Shown piece by piece: positions 42,496-51,556 of a stretch of 64,000 nt of DNA. The number at the start of each line of letters is the position of its first letter. The stretch's first letter is position 1. The notes below the pieces were generated by a model. The model was not told where the DNA came from, did not search any database, and worked only from the letters and a program-made list of their open reading frames with translations. The position numbers were made by a program, and so were the translations under genes. Source of the DNA: Terasakiispira papahanaumokuakeensis (GTDB lineage: Bacteria; Pseudomonadota; Gammaproteobacteria; Pseudomonadales; Halomonadaceae); NCBI RefSeq assembly GCF_001709345.1, contig NZ_MDTQ01000001.1:1894584-1958583 (forward strand). Reading direction: 5' to 3'.

Positions 42496-43020
42496 CTATT
42501 CATATAGTTGTTTATAGCAATAAAGACAATCTAACTTTTGCCCGTGAAGCGAGACATAGTCAGGTAATCGCTGCTTTACCTTGAAACCATGGTGCTGTAG
42601 CACCTTTTGTGAGGCTAGATTGGCAGACACGACATAGGCTAGCAGTGTCCTGATGCCTAATAAGCGAGCCTCATGCTGAATAAGATCAACACCTCGCTTA
42701 GCCGCACCTTGCCTGGCAATCGATTGGGCGACGCGATAACCAATAAAAGCGCTACCTTGATCAAGTCTCAGGTTATGCAAATTCACTCGACCGACAATAA
42801 CGCCACTCTCACGATGAATAATCAGTCGAGGCAAGCGTTTCCCCTGGCGGTTTTCTTGCAAAAACTGCCTGATATGCAAACGCACACCTGTAGGGGTATA
42901 AAATGAGTCGGGTCTAGGCTGAATAAAACGCTCAAACCAAGCGCGATTATCCAGCTCAAAACGCAACAAATGGCCCGCATCATCCATAGTGAGCGGCCGA
43001 ATATCCCACATCAGCGGCAT
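42496..43020 (-). CDS. GNAT-family acetyltransferase (RimJ/RimL-like)
   Basis: A 174-residue GNAT protein of the RimJ/RimL group. It has IIHRESGVIVGRVNLHNL, then SAFIGYRVAQSIARQGAAKRGV with a modified acetyl-CoA loop (Q/RxxGxA region), and the conserved ANLASQKVLQHHGFK near residues 132-146. The family acetylates N termini of ribosomal or other proteins, or small amines. AAGGAGA directly precedes ATG. Confidence 0.85.
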   Translation of the reverse strand: MPLMWDIRPLTMDDAGHLLRFELDNRAWFERFIQPRPDSFYTPTGVRLHIRQFLQENRQGKRLPRLIIHRESGVIVGRVNLHNLRLDQGSAFIGYRVAQSIARQGAAKRGVDLIQHEARLLGIRTLLAYVVSANLASQKVLQHHGFKVKQRLPDYVSLHGQKLDCLYCYKQLYE

Positions 43021-43356
43021 TCTCCTTTATATCATTCTGTCATCATTCGTACCGGAATCCGTACAAGTCGTGCAGCACTGATCATGAGGTCAAGCCTTGC
43101 CAATGAGATCAAAGCCTTGATCTCTACAGGAACTTTGAATACATGATACCCTCTAATTTATTGATATCATTCAACTCCAGTCGAGCGATCAATGCTAGGT
43201 ACCCAATAGTTTGATGTCGAAATTTTTTTATCTTAGGGAGAGATCAGGGCTCGACATATGGCGATGAATGTCGCAATGTTAAAGAGACTGCCCATGTGGC
43301 GTCATGCTCCAGCCTTGTAAATGGCTGGATCGTCAGATGAACCAGGGGGATTGCCC
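43021..43356. other. Spacer between acetyltransferase and small acidic protein
   Basis: 336 bp with a hairpin GAGATCAA-AGCC-TTGATCTC (43105-43124). No gene is visible. It must contain the promoters of both divergent neighbours. Confidence 0.5.
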
Positions 43357-43584
43357 ATGCCTGTCGTGATCAAGATGAATATGAAAGGTGTTCCAACACC
43401 CAAAGGCCTGACCGTCGGCATTCGTGATACTCAGCCCGGCGACTTCAAACTCGCTGAACTTATGGATTTGATCGCCGAAGTTGAAGCTGAAGAGTGGCTT
43501 GATGAGCACCCTGAAGCAGAAGATGCTGAAGCATTTTATGGTATCCCCAGTATCCATCTCAGCCCCTACTGGCTAGATGAATAG
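43357..43584 (+). CDS. Small acidic protein of unknown function
   Basis: A 75-residue frame starting at ATG 43357, with AGGGGGA about seven bases upstream; an in-frame ATG at 43321 lacks an RBS. The N-terminal third (MPVVIKMNMKGVPTPKGLTVGIRDT) is followed by a strongly acidic helix (ELMDLIAEVEAEEWLDEHPEAEDAEAF) and YGIPSIHLSPYWLDE. It is predicted cytosolic, with no signal peptide. I recognise no family. Composition and RBS favour a real gene. Confidence 0.6.
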   Translation: MPVVIKMNMKGVPTPKGLTVGIRDTQPGDFKLAELMDLIAEVEAEEWLDEHPEAEDAEAFYGIPSIHLSPYWLDE

Positions 43585-43681
43585 TACTTTGAGTCTACAG
43601 TGATTTTAGTCTGTAGCACTTAGAGCCTACAGTACTTTGAGTTCACTGCACTTCGAGTTCACAGTACTTGAGTCCACTGAC
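43583..43681 (+). repeat. Degenerate ~16-bp tandem repeats
   Basis: Variants of CAGTACTTTGAGTTCA (for example CTGCACTTCGAGTTCA and CAGTACTTGAGTCCA) recur about six times over ~100 bp directly behind the small acidic protein gene. Confidence 0.7.
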
Positions 43682-43799
43682 CTGATGAAATCACGCAGAC
43701 ATGCCACAAGGTGGCATTGTCACAATTGCAAAGCGTACTTATTCTTAACTGTACTTGTTCTGAACCGAGTGGGATGTTCGACAAACATGTAGAGGATTA

Positions 43800-43832
43800 A
43801 AACCGAGTCTGCGCCCGCAGACTCGGTTTTTT
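43800..43832. terminator. Bidirectional rho-independent terminator
   Basis: AAACCGAGTCTGC-GCCC-GCAGACTCGGTTT is a perfect 13-bp stem with a four-base loop, flanked by a T-run on the right and an A-run on the left. It separates the small gene from the convergent ABC operon. Confidence 0.93.
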
Positions 43833-43859
43833 CTATCATTCACTTTTTCTTTCACTACT

Positions 43860-44723
43860 TTAAGCCTCAGCGTTTTTATCCCCTCTTGTTGCCACTAACG
43901 CCAACAACGCTGAAGCCACCATCAAAAATAAAGCGACTGCATTCAGCACTGGGGTCGACCCTTCACGCAATCGGTTAAATAAAGCCACCGTCAAAGGCGT
44001 ATCGCTTCCCGTCAACATCACCGTGGTATTGAAGTTCTCAAAAGACATTAGAAAGGCCATGGCGGCCGCTCCCATCAGCGCAGGACGCAACCAAGGTAAA
44101 GTGACCGTGAACCAAGCAACCCATGGTGTTGCCCCAAGGTTTAACGCCGCCTCTTCTAAATGGGGGTCAAACTTGCGAAGCCGAGCCGCAATCACCAACG
44201 TTGATAATGTCGTGATAAAGCTGACCTGCCCCATCACCACCAGTGACATGCTGGGCCGGAACATATCGAGTTCAATGCCCCATTGATTGGAGACGTGATT
44301 TGCCAAGCCACTGTAAAACACCAAAATCGAGACGCCCAAAATAACGCCAGGAATGACCAACGGTAATAACATCACCAAATACAGCAGCTCTTTGCCACGA
44401 AACTGTAAGCGCTCAAAGAGCACGGCATTCACTGTGCCTAACACCACGCTCAACAGTGTGACCCATAAAGCAATCATCGCACTGTTGCCCAATGCCGAGA
44501 GCAGCCCCTGATCATGTAGCAAACCGGTACGTGTGCCATCGGCCGGATCAGCGACAAACCAATCCAACGTAAACCCTTGCCAAGGTAGTGATGGAAAAGG
44601 CGAATCATTAAAAGCGAAAACAACAGTCATCAAAAGCGGCAGGGCCAAGTAGACAAAGAAAATGACTAAATACAGCCCATAAATACGATTAAACCAAGGG
44701 GAGTGTGGTACTGAACGAATCAT
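43860..44723 (-). CDS. potC: ABC transporter permease, PotC-type
   Basis: A 287-residue inner-membrane permease with six membrane segments. The cytoplasmic EAA loop is LEEAALNLGATPWVAWFTVTLPWLRPAL (~residues 182-209), which contacts the ATPase. It is the last gene of the SBP-ATPase-permease-permease operon and lies five bases after the preceding permease. It belongs to the spermidine/putrescine family of importers. Confidence 0.85.
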   Translation of the reverse strand: MIRSVPHSPWFNRIYGLYLVIFFVYLALPLLMTVVFAFNDSPFPSLPWQGFTLDWFVADPADGTRTGLLHDQGLLSALGNSAMIALWVTLLSVVLGTVNAVLFERLQFRGKELLYLVMLLPLVIPGVILGVSILVFYSGLANHVSNQWGIELDMFRPSMSLVVMGQVSFITTLSTLVIAARLRKFDPHLEEAALNLGATPWVAWFTVTLPWLRPALMGAAAMAFLMSFENFNTTVMLTGSDTPLTVALFNRLREGSTPVLNAVALFLMVASALLALVATRGDKNAEA

Positions 44724-44728
44724 CGGTA

Positions 44729-45595
44729 TTACCCCATCACTTTACGCAGAGACTGCCCCGTCAAGCGAAGCCCGAGCCAGATCATCAGTGAGGACAGCAA
44801 CAACAGTAAAATCCCAAGCGCGGCGCCCTGCTCCCAGTTAAATCGGGTAATAAACTGAGTGAAAATTTGTTGTGTAAACCAAGCGCTATCTTTCCCCCCC
44901 ATTAAAGTGGGCGTGAGATAACTGCCTAAGGTCAACATAAACACCACAATACACCCCGATACGATCCCCGGCATGGCCCAGGGCACCACAATTTCCCGCA
45001 TGACAGTGAAATGTCCTCCGCCAAGATCATAGCCCGCCTCAACCAAGCTCTCATCAAGGCCATCAAGCGTTGTCACCAGCGGTACCACCATAAAGAGAAG
45101 GCCGTTATAGACCAACCCGACCACGACAGCGACATCGTTGTAAAGCATCTCTGTCGGGGCAAATCCAAACCACTGCAACAGGGCGCTGAATACACCACTT
45201 TCTCGCAACAGAATCATCCAACCATAAGTGCGGACGAGTTCACTGGCCCAGAAAGGAATTAAACAAGCGAGAAACAACCAGCCGCGTGCACGTCCACGAG
45301 CCAGTCGGGCGATATACCAGGCAATGGGGAAAGCCACGACCAAGGTTAATATCATCGTCAGCAAGGACATCAAACCGGTGCGTAAAAAAGTACGCCAGTA
45401 GTACGGCTCAGTGAAAAAATGAGCATACTGATCAAGCCCCCAGGTCACAGAATCCCAGCTCTCTCGCACTTGGAATGAAACGCGCAACATTTGTAAATGT
45501 GGCAACAGCACCAATAGCCCAATCCAAAGCACAAAGGGGGTTAGCAATAGCCAAAGCGAAAGTCGCCGCGCATGTTGGTGATGGACTTTATTCAT
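44729..45595 (-). CDS. potB: ABC transporter permease, PotB-type
   Basis: A 288-residue permease with six membrane segments and the EAA-type loop ESLVEAGYDLGGGHFTVMREIVVPWAMPGI (~residues 178-207). It pairs with the PotC-type permease to form the translocation channel. It begins 20 bp after the ATPase gene in the same transcript. Confidence 0.85.
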   Translation of the reverse strand: MNKVHHQHARRLSLWLLLTPFVLWIGLLVLLPHLQMLRVSFQVRESWDSVTWGLDQYAHFFTEPYYWRTFLRTGLMSLLTMILTLVVAFPIAWYIARLARGRARGWLFLACLIPFWASELVRTYGWMILLRESGVFSALLQWFGFAPTEMLYNDVAVVVGLVYNGLLFMVVPLVTTLDGLDESLVEAGYDLGGGHFTVMREIVVPWAMPGIVSGCIVVFMLTLGSYLTPTLMGGKDSAWFTQQIFTQFITRFNWEQGAALGILLLLLSSLMIWLGLRLTGQSLRKVMG

Positions 45596-45614
45596 TGTCT
45601 CAGCCTCACCGCAC

Positions 45615-46775
45615 TCATGACGCCCACCCTGAGAAAACGCGGGCTTTCTCCGTCGCCCAACTCAATGCGACCCACTCACCAGGATGAAAGTGGACCGATG
45701 ATGCATCCTGCGGTAAACGGGCCATCAGGGTTTGTCTGCCAATACGCAATTCAACCCGGCTGTTAGCCCCATCAAAAAGAGTCGTCACAACTTCAGCCTG
45801 ACAATGCATTGAAGAGCCTTCAGGCTGCATCCCATCAGCAGACAATGAACCCGACGATAAAGGCGTCATTCGAATAAACTCGGGGCGAATAAAGAGTGAG
45901 ACTTGATCGCCCACTGAGGCTGCGGGGCCCAGACACTGAGCCATCACGAGGTTATTGCCCGACAATCTCACACCAACCTGGCCGCCCTCCTGACGCTCGA
46001 CGACCCCTTCTAACTGATTATTATCCCCCACAAAACCGGCGACAAAAGGTGTTTGAGGGTCATGATAAAGCGCTTCAGGGGTATCGACTTGTTCAAAACG
46101 ACCTTCTCTCATGACCGCCACTTGGTCAGACATCACCATGGCTTCAGATTGATCGTGAGTGATATAAACAAAGGTGGTACCGAAGGCTTGTTGCAGATGC
46201 TTCAGCTCAACTTTCATCTGCTCGCGAAGCTTTAAATCCAAAGCCCCCAAAGGCTCATCAAGTAAAAGCAAAGCCGGACGTAAGACTAAGCATCGTGCCA
46301 GCGCAACTCGTTGGCGCTGGCCTCCACTAAGGGCAGCGGGCTGACGATGACCGAGACCGTCTAACCCCACCTGCGCCAGGACTTCATCAATCCGTTGCCG
46401 TCTGGCAGAGGCTGGCACTTTATGGCGTTTGAGGCCATACGCGATGTTCTCGGCCACCGTCATAGAGGGGAACAAGGCCAACTGCTGAAAGACTAAATTC
46501 ACCGGCCGTCGATTGGGCGGCACTGGTAACATTGAACGACCTTGAATCAGGATATCGCCAGCATCAGGGGTTTCAAACCCTGCTAACATCCGCAACAAGG
46601 TTGTTTTACCGCAACCAGAGGGCCCTAAAATGGAAAAGAAGCGCCCAGCGGGCACTTCAAAGCTGACATCATCAACGGCTTGGTGCGCGCCAAACGCACG
46701 CACCAAATGTTGACACACCAGATCACAAGCAGTTGTTGCCGAATCTTGAGAAGAAGTCATCACAGAAGAGGTCAT
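45615..46775 (-). CDS. potA: ABC transporter ATPase, PotA-type
   Basis: A 386-residue ATPase. Walker A is GPSGCGKTT (~residues 52-60), the Q-loop is NLVFQQLALFP, the signature is LSGGQRQRVALAR, and Walker B with D-loop is LLLLDEPLGALD. The switch His is in YITHDQSEA. A C-terminal TOBE regulatory domain (~250-380) follows, as in polyamine-type importers. The start overlaps the binding-protein stop by four bases, indicating coupled translation. Confidence 0.9.
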   Translation of the reverse strand: MTSSVMTSSQDSATTACDLVCQHLVRAFGAHQAVDDVSFEVPAGRFFSILGPSGCGKTTLLRMLAGFETPDAGDILIQGRSMLPVPPNRRPVNLVFQQLALFPSMTVAENIAYGLKRHKVPASARRQRIDEVLAQVGLDGLGHRQPAALSGGQRQRVALARCLVLRPALLLLDEPLGALDLKLREQMKVELKHLQQAFGTTFVYITHDQSEAMVMSDQVAVMREGRFEQVDTPEALYHDPQTPFVAGFVGDNNQLEGVVERQEGGQVGVRLSGNNLVMAQCLGPAASVGDQVSLFIRPEFIRMTPLSSGSLSADGMQPEGSSMHCQAEVVTTLFDGANSRVELRIGRQTLMARLPQDASSVHFHPGEWVALSWATEKARVFSGWAS

Positions 46776-47848
46776 TGGGCCGCCTGAATCCGATCCAACA
46801 CTTGACCTTCAGTCTGCTCAAGCCCCGGCGGAACGGGGGGATACCACTTGATATTATCTAAAGCGGCCGCGTTGAAGCTATCCCGATAAGCATCGCGCAA
46901 TTTGGCTTTAACAAATTCATCGGCGCCTTTGGATGCCGTGAAATTACCGGATGAATTAGTAATACGCGCGGCGATTTCCGGCTGCATCACGAAATTAATC
47001 CACTGATAGGCCGCATCCAGATTTTCACTTCGACGCGGAATCGCAAAAGTATCAATCCAGCCCAAAGCCCCGGATGCCGGCGCCACAAAATGAATACTCG
47101 GGTCTTCAGCATGGAGCTTCCAGCCCCCCGCATCCCAGGCCATTGCAGCTTTTACTTCACCGGTACGCAATAGCGATAACAGCTGGTCACCACCGGTCCA
47201 ATAGGTTTTTACATTGGATTTACAATCAATTAAGCGTTGCTCAACCTGCCGCATAATATCGCGATAGGCATCTTGATCAGCATAAGCCGCAAAGGGATCA
47301 AGCCCCATCGCATAAGCAAAACCAATTAAAGTCGGGCGCTTCAACCGATAACTCACATGACCAGCCAGTTCAGGACGGCATAAATCGGTATAGTCTTTCA
47401 CTTGATCAGCGACTTCATCATGCACAATCAAGCCACTGGTGCCCCAAACGGCAGGTACACCATAAGCGTGACCTTTCAAAGCCGTAGCTTCACGCGTCGC
47501 CTTAAGCATGGAGTCTTGCAGTTGGGCAGTTTTCACACGGCTATAATCAATCGGCTGATAAATATTAAATTGCCGCTGAACGCCCACGATACGATCCTGG
47601 CTGGGCTGTGCCAAATCAAAACCGGCACCACCAGTGGCACGTAGTTTAGAGATCATATCCTCATTATTGGAAAGCGTGATTTGAACATCAATCCCGGTCT
47701 GCTTTTCAAATTCTGCCACGACATCATCCGGTGCATATCCCCCCCAAGTGATCAGCCGTAGTGTTTCTGCCTGCACCTGCACCGCGGCAACAGACAGCAG
47801 CGTCGCAGAGAATGCCACTAGTGCGCCCTTACTGAATCGAGTCAACAT
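46772..47848 (-). CDS. potD: ABC transporter periplasmic binding protein, PotD/PotF-type
   Basis: A 358-residue periplasmic receptor. The signal peptide ends near residue 27 (VQVQA|ETLRLITWGGY). LITWGGYAPDDVVAEFEKQTGIDV is the family N terminus, and WTGGDQLLSLLRTGEVKAAMAWDAG is a binding-site region. Polyamines are the classical ligands, but the acidic polyamine-binding residues cannot be confirmed by eye; a related amine or amino acid is possible. ATG 47848 fits AAGGA better than the ATG at 47854. It is the first gene of the operon. Confidence 0.82.
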   Translation of the reverse strand: MLTRFSKGALVAFSATLLSVAAVQVQAETLRLITWGGYAPDDVVAEFEKQTGIDVQITLSNNEDMISKLRATGGAGFDLAQPSQDRIVGVQRQFNIYQPIDYSRVKTAQLQDSMLKATREATALKGHAYGVPAVWGTSGLIVHDEVADQVKDYTDLCRPELAGHVSYRLKRPTLIGFAYAMGLDPFAAYADQDAYRDIMRQVEQRLIDCKSNVKTYWTGGDQLLSLLRTGEVKAAMAWDAGGWKLHAEDPSIHFVAPASGALGWIDTFAIPRRSENLDAAYQWINFVMQPEIAARITNSSGNFTASKGADEFVKAKLRDAYRDSFNAAALDNIKWYPPVPPGLEQTEGQVLDRIQAAQ

Positions 47849-47922
47849 GACCATTCCTTAACATCAATGTGAATGAAAGATGAATCCTGGACCGGACATC
47901 AAGCTAGACACACGATATTGCA

Positions 47923-47934
47923 TTGTCATGACAA
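47923..47934. promoter_or_regulatory. Palindrome TTGTCATGACAA
   Basis: A perfect 12-bp palindrome 75 bp before the binding-protein gene of the Pot-type operon. A repressor site is likely; which regulator binds is unknown. Confidence 0.4.
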
Positions 47935-48232
47935 GCCATGGCCTCAACCTCAGACGGCTTCCGATCCCTTGTCGCTTCATGACAATAAAACAGCCTTTTC
48001 ACTTAAGCAATTCCTGATAAGACATACCTCAAATACAGATTTGATCAACGCTCGAATTTTTCAAACACCTTCCCTTTTGCCCAATCTCAACCATCACCCG
48101 GGGCTTCATCTATTATCTGTCCAGTATTTTCTTCCTGTATTTTTCTCAGTCCTTTCTGCCTGATCTTCTTTGAGCGTTTAACAGAATCTCTTCCGTTCTA
48201 ATGAGTGCGCTGACTTAGAGCACTTGATCTTC

Positions 48233-48256
48233 CGCTATATTTGGTTAAACATAGCG
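48233..48256 (+). promoter_or_regulatory. modE box: ModE binding site (Mo box)
   Basis: A 24-bp sequence begins CGCTATAT and ends ACATAGCG, with eight bases between. It matches the E. coli modA operator (CGTTATAT...ACATAACG) in arms and spacing. It lies 41 bp before the modA start and shows that the ORF opening at 48241 cannot be the true start. Molybdate-loaded ModE would repress modABC here. Confidence 0.8.
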
Positions 48257-48297
48257 AACCTCAACATAGTCAGACAGACTCAAACGGGACGCCATCA

Positions 48298-49116
48298 ATG
48301 TCGATGCGGTTATTCAATTCAATCAAGGTCCATGGGCTTAAAGCTTTATCATTTAAAACTTTACTGACCATTACGCTCATCTCTAGCCCCTTCGTTGCTC
48401 AGGCCCAAACATTGACAGTCATGGCTGCGGCCAGCATGACCGATGCGATGACTGAAGCCGCCCGAGTTTACGAACAAAAAACGGCCACTCACATTCGATT
48501 GTCATTTGCCAGTTCATCAGTGCTGGCGAGACAATTAGCAGCAGGGGCCCCTGCGGATTTATATATCTCCGCGAATGAACAGTGGATGGACTGGCTGGAA
48601 GAACAACAGCTACTAGCACCGGGAACTCGAAAAGATCTGCTAAGCAATGCACTGGTGGTCATCGCCCCTGAAAGCAGTCCCTTGTCCTCTTTTACACTGA
48701 CGCAGGAGACACCTCTCCTACACTATTTAGGGGAAGATCAGCGATTAGCGATGGGAGACCCCAGTCACGTCCCGGCCGGGATCTATGCCAAACAAGGGCT
48801 GGAAAATTTAAAGCTTTGGTCTAATCTCGAGCCTCATTTAGCCCGAGCAGACAATGTACGTGCCGCCCTAGCGCTGGTAGAGCGCGGAGAAACACCCTTG
48901 GGCATTGTCTATCGTACGGATGCGCAAGTCGCTCAACACACCAAAATACTGGCCACTTTCCCCGCTCACAGCCATACGCCGATCACTTATCCAGTGGCCT
49001 TGATGAAAGATCATGATTCAGCCGAAAGCCAAGCCCTACTCAAGTGGCTCTCAAGCTCTGAAGCAGGGACCATTTTTGCTCGCTTTGGTTTTGGTCAAGC
49101 TGATTCAGCACCGTGA
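48298..49116 (+). CDS. modA: Molybdate ABC transporter binding protein
   Basis: A 272-residue periplasmic molybdate receptor. The signal peptide ends near residue 36 (VAQAQ|TLTVMAAASMTDAM). Oxyanion-binding motifs follow: AAASMTDAM, SFASSSVLARQLAAGAPADLYISAN, GDPSHVPAGIYAKQ and GIVYRTDA. The start is set behind the ModE box. Its stop overlaps the start of modB. Confidence 0.9.
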   Translation: MSMRLFNSIKVHGLKALSFKTLLTITLISSPFVAQAQTLTVMAAASMTDAMTEAARVYEQKTATHIRLSFASSSVLARQLAAGAPADLYISANEQWMDWLEEQQLLAPGTRKDLLSNALVVIAPESSPLSSFTLTQETPLLHYLGEDQRLAMGDPSHVPAGIYAKQGLENLKLWSNLEPHLARADNVRAALALVERGETPLGIVYRTDAQVAQHTKILATFPAHSHTPITYPVALMKDHDSAESQALLKWLSSSEAGTIFARFGFGQADSAP

Positions 49117-49823
49117 TGATGACGTCATCATTATGGGGGTTATCATCCGCTGAAATCGAAGCGCTGTTGCTGAGTTTCAGAATCTCGATGGTTGCGGTGG
49201 TCTCCGCATTACCCTTTGCGATTATTGTCGCGACCTTACTCACTCAACGCCACTTTCGGGGCCGAGTGATAGTTGATGCCATTGTCCATCTCCCACTCAT
49301 TTTGCCTCCCGTGGTGATGGGCTACTTGTTGCTGATCAGTTTTGGTACGCGAGCACCATTGGGCCATTGGTTGCTGACTCAATGGGATATCCGGCTTGTC
49401 TTCAGCTGGACAGGGGCGGCTTTAGCGGCGGCGATCATTAGCTTCCCGTTTCAGGTGAGGTCGATCCGCTTGGCATTGGAAAGCATTGATCCTGGACTTT
49501 ATCAAGCCGCTGCCACGCTAGGGGCACATCGGATAGACCGTTTTATTAGCATTACATTACCACTGGCCTTACCCGGCATTATCGCTGGAGCCACCACCGC
49601 CTTTGCCGCCAGTCTGGGAGAATTCGGCGCCATTATTACGTTTGTCTCAAACATCCCTGGGGAAACTCGAACGTTACCGCTCGCCATCTATACCGCCATA
49701 CAAACCCCTGGGGGAGAACTCGCAGCAGCACGCCTCGCTGGATTGTCGATTGTGCTGGCTTTCCTTGGGCTCTTGGGATCTGAGTGGGCGATGCGACATA
49801 TCCGCAAGAGAGAACACTCATGA
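49116..49823 (+). CDS. modB: Molybdate ABC transporter permease
   Basis: A 235-residue permease with five to six membrane segments and a typical loop (YQAAATLGAHRIDRFISITLPLALPGI). The tgATGATG junction overlaps the modA stop; ATG 49116 is chosen, with GTG 49113 and ATG 49119 as alternatives. It forms the molybdate channel with ModC. Confidence 0.88.
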   Translation: MMTSSLWGLSSAEIEALLLSFRISMVAVVSALPFAIIVATLLTQRHFRGRVIVDAIVHLPLILPPVVMGYLLLISFGTRAPLGHWLLTQWDIRLVFSWTGAALAAAIISFPFQVRSIRLALESIDPGLYQAAATLGAHRIDRFISITLPLALPGIIAGATTAFAASLGEFGAIITFVSNIPGETRTLPLAIYTAIQTPGGELAAARLAGLSIVLAFLGLLGSEWAMRHIRKREHS

Positions 49824-49833
49824 GTGCAGATCA

Positions 49834-50916
49834 ATGACATTGCATGTCGATATTCAATATGCAGTAGGCCATTTATCACTTTCAGCTCAAATTCAAATCG
49901 AGCAGCCAGGCATTACCGCTTTATTTGGGCCGTCGGGTAGTGGGAAAACAACAGTAATGAATGCCATTGCAGGTCTGATCAGACCTTCCAAAGGTGATAT
50001 CCAACTGCAAGGGCGCGACTTGTTTAACCATCGCCGACACCTCCATTTGCCCGCCCATCAGCGACGTATTGGTTATGTCTTCCAGGAAGCCCGCTTGTTC
50101 CCTCACCTTTCGGTAAAAAAGAACCTATATTATGGGCATCACCGTAGCCTAGCCCCGCTTGCACAAGCACAATGCCAGCAAGTAATAGCACTGCTTGGTT
50201 TAGAGCACCTGATGGAGCGACCACCACGCCATTTATCGGGTGGTGAAAAGCAAAGAGTTGCACTGGGACGGGCTTTACTCTCCAATCCAGATATCTTGTT
50301 ACTGGACGAGCCGCTATCAGCACTGGACCCTTCGCGTAAACATGACATCCTGCCGTACCTGGAGCGCATCCGGGATGAACACCAAATCCCGATGCTGTAT
50401 GTCAGCCATGCGTTGGAGGAAGTGACACGCTTAGCCAATCATATTGTCCTAATGGCTGATGGACAGACCCATGCACAGGGCACTGTGGAAGCCTTACAAG
50501 ATCATCCTACGCTGGCCCCACTGAAGCATCAGCTGGATATTGGCACACTCTTTAGCGGTACAGTACAACACTATGACCCAGTCACAGATCTAACATGCGT
50601 TGAGACAAAAGGGCTTCAGTGGCATATCAATGGTAATTACGGCCCGACTGGACAAGCCGTTCGACTGGAAGTCCCCCTACAATACGCGACCTTGAGCACC
50701 GAACCACTCGGCAACACCAGTACTTTAAACCATTTAAGTGGCCATATCAGACAACTCGACAGTTGCAGTATCACACTTCAAATAAGTGAGAACTTACCAC
50801 CTATCAATGTGCCATTACCCCACTATCAACAAACGTTGATGGCGCTCACCAAAAATCAACGCATTTTTGTCTCGATCCCGGCGATCAAAGTACTGTCACG
50901 GATGTCACGGATATAA
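49834..50916 (+). CDS. modC: Molybdate ABC transporter ATPase
   Basis: A 360-residue ATPase. Walker A is GPSGSGKTT (~residues 30-38), the Q-loop region is IGYVFQEARLFPH (characteristic of ModC), the signature is LSGGEKQRVALGRAL, and Walker B is ILLLDEPLSALD. A C-terminal Mop-like domain (~290-355) may bind molybdate and regulate transport. ATG 49834 is ten bases behind modB; longer upstream frames overlap modB and are not conserved. Confidence 0.9.
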   Translation: MTLHVDIQYAVGHLSLSAQIQIEQPGITALFGPSGSGKTTVMNAIAGLIRPSKGDIQLQGRDLFNHRRHLHLPAHQRRIGYVFQEARLFPHLSVKKNLYYGHHRSLAPLAQAQCQQVIALLGLEHLMERPPRHLSGGEKQRVALGRALLSNPDILLLDEPLSALDPSRKHDILPYLERIRDEHQIPMLYVSHALEEVTRLANHIVLMADGQTHAQGTVEALQDHPTLAPLKHQLDIGTLFSGTVQHYDPVTDLTCVETKGLQWHINGNYGPTGQAVRLEVPLQYATLSTEPLGNTSTLNHLSGHIRQLDSCSITLQISENLPPINVPLPHYQQTLMALTKNQRIFVSIPAIKVLSRMSRI

Positions 50917-50983
50917 ACATTTAAAGCCATAAAGATGAAATTAAAACCAGTAGACTCCATCGCTTACTATTCACCATAGCTCT

Positions 50984-51340
50984 TTAATCATCTAACTTCA
51001 GTTGAGCCGCTAATTGCGCCACGAGCTCCTGTGTCGCCTGCTCGGCCTGTGTCTGGATAAGCTCATAGCAATCGATCAAATACTGGCCTTTAGACGTCAC
51101 CTCAGCCCCACCACGTCGAGCCCCCCCCGTGTGAGTTTCAACCACAGGCTCAGCAAAATGAGTATTCATTTCATTAATTAACGACCATGCGCGCCGATAT
51201 GACATTCCTAAAGCACGAGCGGCTGCTGAAATAGACGCCTCTTTTTGAATGGCCTTCAATAAATCGACTTTGCCATAACCAAGACGAGTGCCATCGGGCA
51301 ACTCAATTTTTAAGCGTAATTTCAATGTGTGCTCTGACAT
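50984..51340 (-). CDS. modE: ModE-type regulator, DNA-binding domain only
   Basis: A 118-residue winged-helix protein equivalent to the N-terminal half of ModE (KVDLLKAIQKEASISAAARALGMSYRRAWSLINEMN, then GGARRGGAEVTSKGQ). The usual C-terminal molybdate-binding repeat (Mop/TOBE) is absent, so effector sensing must occur otherwise. It is convergent with modC and probably binds the Mo box at 48233. Start choice is uncertain; in-frame ATGs at 51358 and further upstream are possible. Confidence 0.78.
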   Translation of the reverse strand: MSEHTLKLRLKIELPDGTRLGYGKVDLLKAIQKEASISAAARALGMSYRRAWSLINEMNTHFAEPVVETHTGGARRGGAEVTSKGQYLIDCYELIQTQAEQATQELVAQLAAQLKLDD

Positions 51341-51556
51341 CTTCTGCTCTTTTAACATCGGCTCTTTCACAAGCGTCATCCTATTCATCCTACAAAGCTT
51401 TTATCATGATAACGCTAAAACCTTGATCAACCTGAAACATTCCCAGTGCCACGATGTTACTTTTTTGAGACACTACAGACTAAAGTCGCTTATCGGGCAT
51501 GGTAGGCCACTATTCGATTAATACTATTCACGAACATTAGGGTTGAGGCTGTGCTG

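Larger units (their letters stand above)
47849..48297. other. Divergent Pot/Mod control region
   Basis: 449 bp between the ABC operon and modA. It contains the TTGTCATGACAA palindrome (47923-47934) and the ModE box (48233-48256). A 96-codon frame at 47873-48163 looks non-coding. Confidence 0.6.

Noticed and set aside
47873-48163. 96-codon frame in the Pot/Mod divergent region
   Set aside because: No RBS, low-complexity histidine/leucine content and overlap with control elements.
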